Assembly (NCBI GenBank): GCA_040752395.1
Contig: JBFMHD010000177.1
Span: forward strand, 1-5,744
Source of the DNA: JBFMHD01 sp040752395 [NCBI: Candidatus Hydrogenedentota bacterium]
GTDB taxonomy: Bacteria > JBFMHD01
Direction: 5' to 3'
Length of the DNA stretch: 5,744 bases
The notes under the pieces are model-generated. The model worked only from the letters and a program-made list of their open reading frames with translations, did not search any database and had not been told where the DNA came from. Below, one piece after another: positions 4,338 to 5,744 of this stretch. The position numbers and the translations under genes are program-made. The number at the start of each line of letters is the position of its first letter. Within the stretch, counting starts at the first letter, position 1.

Positions 4338-5564
4338 ATGGTTAAGTCAATACCTGCTTCCAAGATAGCAATGTTAGCTGATAAGTATCGAAATGATATG
4401 GTTACATTTATGCGTGATTTGATTCGGATACCAGGTGAATCTACTAAAGAAGAAGAGGTGATAAAACGGACAGAGGAAGAGATGAAAAAATGCATCTTCG
4501 ATGATGTTTTTATTGACCCTATGGGCAATGTGATTGGAAGAATAGGTAGTGGAAAAACTATTATTGCGATAGATGCTCATATGGATACTGTTGGCGTAGG
4601 TGATAGAAGTTCGTGGCAATGGGATCCCTATGAAGGTAAAGTTGAAAATGATATCATTTTTGGTCGGGGTGCAGCAGACCAGCGGTGTGCTATGGTTGGT
4701 ATGGTTTATGGTGGACGAATTATTAAAGAACTTGAGCTCATTGATGATTACACACTTTATATAGTCGGTAGTGTTCAGGAAGAGGATTGCGATGGCCTGC
4801 CCTGGTTATACATTGTAAAAGAAGATAAAATTATACCTGAGTGTGTCATGATAACTGATTCGACGAATATGAACATCTATCGTGGCCAACGCGGTAGAAT
4901 GGAGATACGCGTGACGGTACAGGGTAGATCCTGCCATGGATCAGCACCAGAACGCGGTATCAATGCCATATATAAAATGGTACCCATCATTGAAGGGATC
5001 GAAAAACTTAACAAAAAATTGAAAAAAGATAAATTTCTTGAGAAAGGCACAATTACTGTAACCCAGATTTTTTTTCAAGGACCTTCACAATGTGCTGTTC
5101 CTGATTCCTGCACTATACATATTGATAGACGTTTAACCTTAGGCGAAACTAAAGAATCAGCAATTGCAGAGATAAAATCATTAAAAGGAGCAGGAGATGC
5201 AACTGTTGAGGTACCTGTTTATCGACAACCTTCCTGGCGGGGAGTGGTATATGAAATGGAAAAATATTATCCCACTTGGGTATTACCAAAAGACCATATC
5301 GCTGTTAAATCTGCTACAAAAGCCTTTAAAAAGGTGCTTAAAAGAAAACCTGTAATAGGGAAATGGACTTTTTCAACTAATGGTGTTGCTGTGATGGGGA
5401 TTTTGGGTATCCCTTGTGTTGGGTTTGGGCCTGCTGATGAGATTTATGCCCATTCTGTTCTTGATCAGGTACCGATACAGCATCTTGTAGATTCAGCGAA
5501 AGTGTATGCAGCATGGCCGCTTGCTTATTTAAAAGAAAAATCGCAGCATCGAATTGAAAGTTGA
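4338..5564 (+). CDS. ygeY: YgeY-type M20 metallohydrolase
   Basis: A 408-residue M20-family zinc hydrolase, close to the roughly 400 residues of E. coli YgeY, whose sequence it follows along its length as I recall it (DPMGNV, QEEDCDGL, YRGQRGRMEIR, SCHGSAPERG, KWTFSTNGV). The metal and catalytic residues are complete: H81-x-D83 in DAHMDTVG, D114 in GRGAADQ, the catalytic/ligand pair E148-E149, D174 in ITDSTN and H372 in YAHSVLD. The lid/dimerisation domain, about 184-300, carries H200. M20 enzymes cleave amide bonds of small N-substituted amino acids or peptides. YgeY is a member of purine/uric-acid and selenium-linked catabolic clusters (with ygeX, ygeW, hyuA, ygfK, ssnA), where its exact reaction was unsettled to my knowledge. 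Here D174 replaces the Glu I recall in E. coli, and either can bind zinc. It follows the nitrilase by 9 bases and is likely coupled to it. Nothing coding follows in the window. Confidence 0.92.
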   Translation: MVKSIPASKIAMLADKYRNDMVTFMRDLIRIPGESTKEEEVIKRTEEEMKKCIFDDVFIDPMGNVIGRIGSGKTIIAIDAHMDTVGVGDRSSWQWDPYEGKVENDIIFGRGAADQRCAMVGMVYGGRIIKELELIDDYTLYIVGSVQEEDCDGLPWLYIVKEDKIIPECVMITDSTNMNIYRGQRGRMEIRVTVQGRSCHGSAPERGINAIYKMVPIIEGIEKLNKKLKKDKFLEKGTITVTQIFFQGPSQCAVPDSCTIHIDRRLTLGETKESAIAEIKSLKGAGDATVEVPVYRQPSWRGVVYEMEKYYPTWVLPKDHIAVKSATKAFKKVLKRKPVIGKWTFSTNGVAVMGILGIPCVGFGPADEIYAHSVLDQVPIQHLVDSAKVYAAWPLAYLKEKSQHRIES

Positions 5565-5571
5565 AGTTAGA

Positions 5572-5645
5572 GCACAAAGGCACCTGCCTGCGCCGCACTC
5601 CGCTGCGGCAGGCAGGCAAAGGCACAGAGGCACAGAGGCACAAAG
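5572..5645. repeat. Period-8 array interrupted by a palindrome
   Basis: Removing bases 5583-5616 leaves five perfectly phased 8-base units: GCACAAAG twice, GCACAGAG twice, then GCACAAAG. The array begins 8 bases after the ygeY stop. The palindrome splits the second unit after GCA (5580-5582), and the unit resumes with CAAAG (5617-5621). It lies in the 3' untranslated region of the operon. Confidence 0.8.
5583..5616. repeat. 34-base GC-rich palindrome inserted in the octamer array
   Basis: The outer stem CCTGCCT (5583-5589) pairs with AGGCAGG (5610-5616). The inner stem GCCGCA (5592-5597) pairs with TGCGGC (5604-5609) around the loop CTCCGC, leaving only GC (5590-5591) bulged. This is a 13-bp stem of very high GC in an AT-rich window. 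It is flanked on both sides by CAAAGGCA (5575-5582 and 5617-5624), which could be an 8-base target duplication or simply the array period. No T tract follows on the plus strand, so it is not a standard intrinsic terminator, though it could block 3' exonucleases or slow polymerase at the operon end. Confidence 0.75.
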
Positions 5646-5654
5646 TATGAAAAG

Positions 5655-5718
5655 AGTCACAAGTCGCAAGTCGTGAGTCAAAACAGGACTCGAGACTCAA
5701 GACTCAAGACTCAAGACT
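5655..5718. repeat. Inverted pair of period-7 arrays
   Basis: The left arm has four 7-base units starting with AGTC (AGTCACA, AGTCGCA, AGTCGTG, AGTCAAA; 5655-5682). The right arm has GACTCGA and three copies of GACTCAA, then GACT (5687-5718). AGTC is the reverse complement of GACT, and the arms are in register: short 4-6 bp helices recur every 7 bases with 1-3 mismatches between them, around a 7-base centre (5680-5686). The arms therefore belong to one heptamer family in opposite orientations. No function is known to me. It lies downstream of the ygeY gene with no gene between. Confidence 0.7.
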
Positions 5719-5726
5719 TTTCAGCA

Positions 5727-5744
5727 GGCTTTGGGCTTTTGGCT
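5727..5744. repeat. Start of another period-7 array at the window edge
   Basis: The units GGCTTTG (5727-5733) and GGCTTTT (5734-5740) are followed by GGCT (5741-5744) at the edge. Two and a half units are too few to be certain, but the period matches the neighbouring arrays. Confidence 0.4.

Noticed and set aside
4145-4619. Two minus-strand frames across the nitrilase-ygeY junction
   Set aside because: They are antisense to two well-supported genes, and the Ser/Ile-rich content is typical of shadow frames.
4338-5564. DapE, ArgE or a generic peptidase assignment
   Set aside because: The YRGQRGRMEIR, SCHGSAPERG and KWTFSTNGV blocks and the overall colinearity match YgeY specifically.
5583-5616. 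Standard intrinsic terminator of the nitrilase-ygeY operon
   Set aside because: The stem is strong, but the following bases are AAAGGCACAG on the plus strand, with no T tract.
5377-5700. Minus-strand open frame of 107 codons
   Set aside because: It runs antisense through the end of ygeY and the repeat arrays, its Cys- and Gln-rich composition reflects the repeats, and it has no recognisable motif.
5655-5744. CRISPR array
   Set aside because: Units are only 7 bases, with no spacers of the usual 25-40 bases and no cas genes nearby.

Overview
The window is AT-rich by eye and densely coded, with gaps made of short repeats. It looks like a chromosomal stretch from an uncultivated bacterium. The intergenic heptamer and octamer arrays, including an octamer array of the GCACAGAG/GCACAAAG type carrying a GC-rich palindrome, recall metagenome-assembled candidate phyla such as Omnitrophota or WOR-3-like lineages. 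That placement is an impression from memory, not a search result. There is no rRNA, tRNA, CRISPR array or transposase.

Left part (1-880, minus strand): a DPM1-type family 2 glycosyltransferase is followed by the first 38 codons of a probable threonine synthase, which runs off the left edge. Both genes carry nearly the same candidate promoter: TCTTTTGCA, 16 bases, TATAAT. Neither has a clear Shine-Dalgarno. Divergent from them, 934-2022 (plus) encodes a likely lipoprotein with two complete HKD motifs (phospholipase D superfamily). A 351-base gap follows between convergent genes. It holds only weak terminator candidates and two tiny overlapping reading frames.

Middle (2374-3210, minus): a DEDDh exonuclease of the DnaQ type with an N-terminal four-cysteine zinc-ribbon-like segment. 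Its promoter region is shared back to back with the next operon and contains two facing TTGACA boxes, a 7-bp inverted repeat and a 7-bp-period array.

Right part (3453-5564, plus): a tight two-gene operon. The first gene is a beta-ureidopropionase-like nitrilase-superfamily hydrolase whose real start is 3453, not the upstream ATG at 3294. The second is a YgeY-type M20 metallohydrolase, 9 bases downstream and probably translationally coupled. YgeY belongs to purine/uric-acid and selenium-linked catabolic gene sets in other bacteria. Pairing it with a carbamoyl-amide hydrolase suggests a route that opens and strips ureido or amide nitrogen from a ring-derived compound. The substrate cannot be read from the sequence.

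Right edge (5565-5744): repeats only. A period-8 array is interrupted exactly by a 34-base palindrome, then comes an inverted pair of period-7 arrays, then the start of another period-7 array cut by the window end. The interrupted array and the inverted heptad structure are the most unusual non-coding features here.
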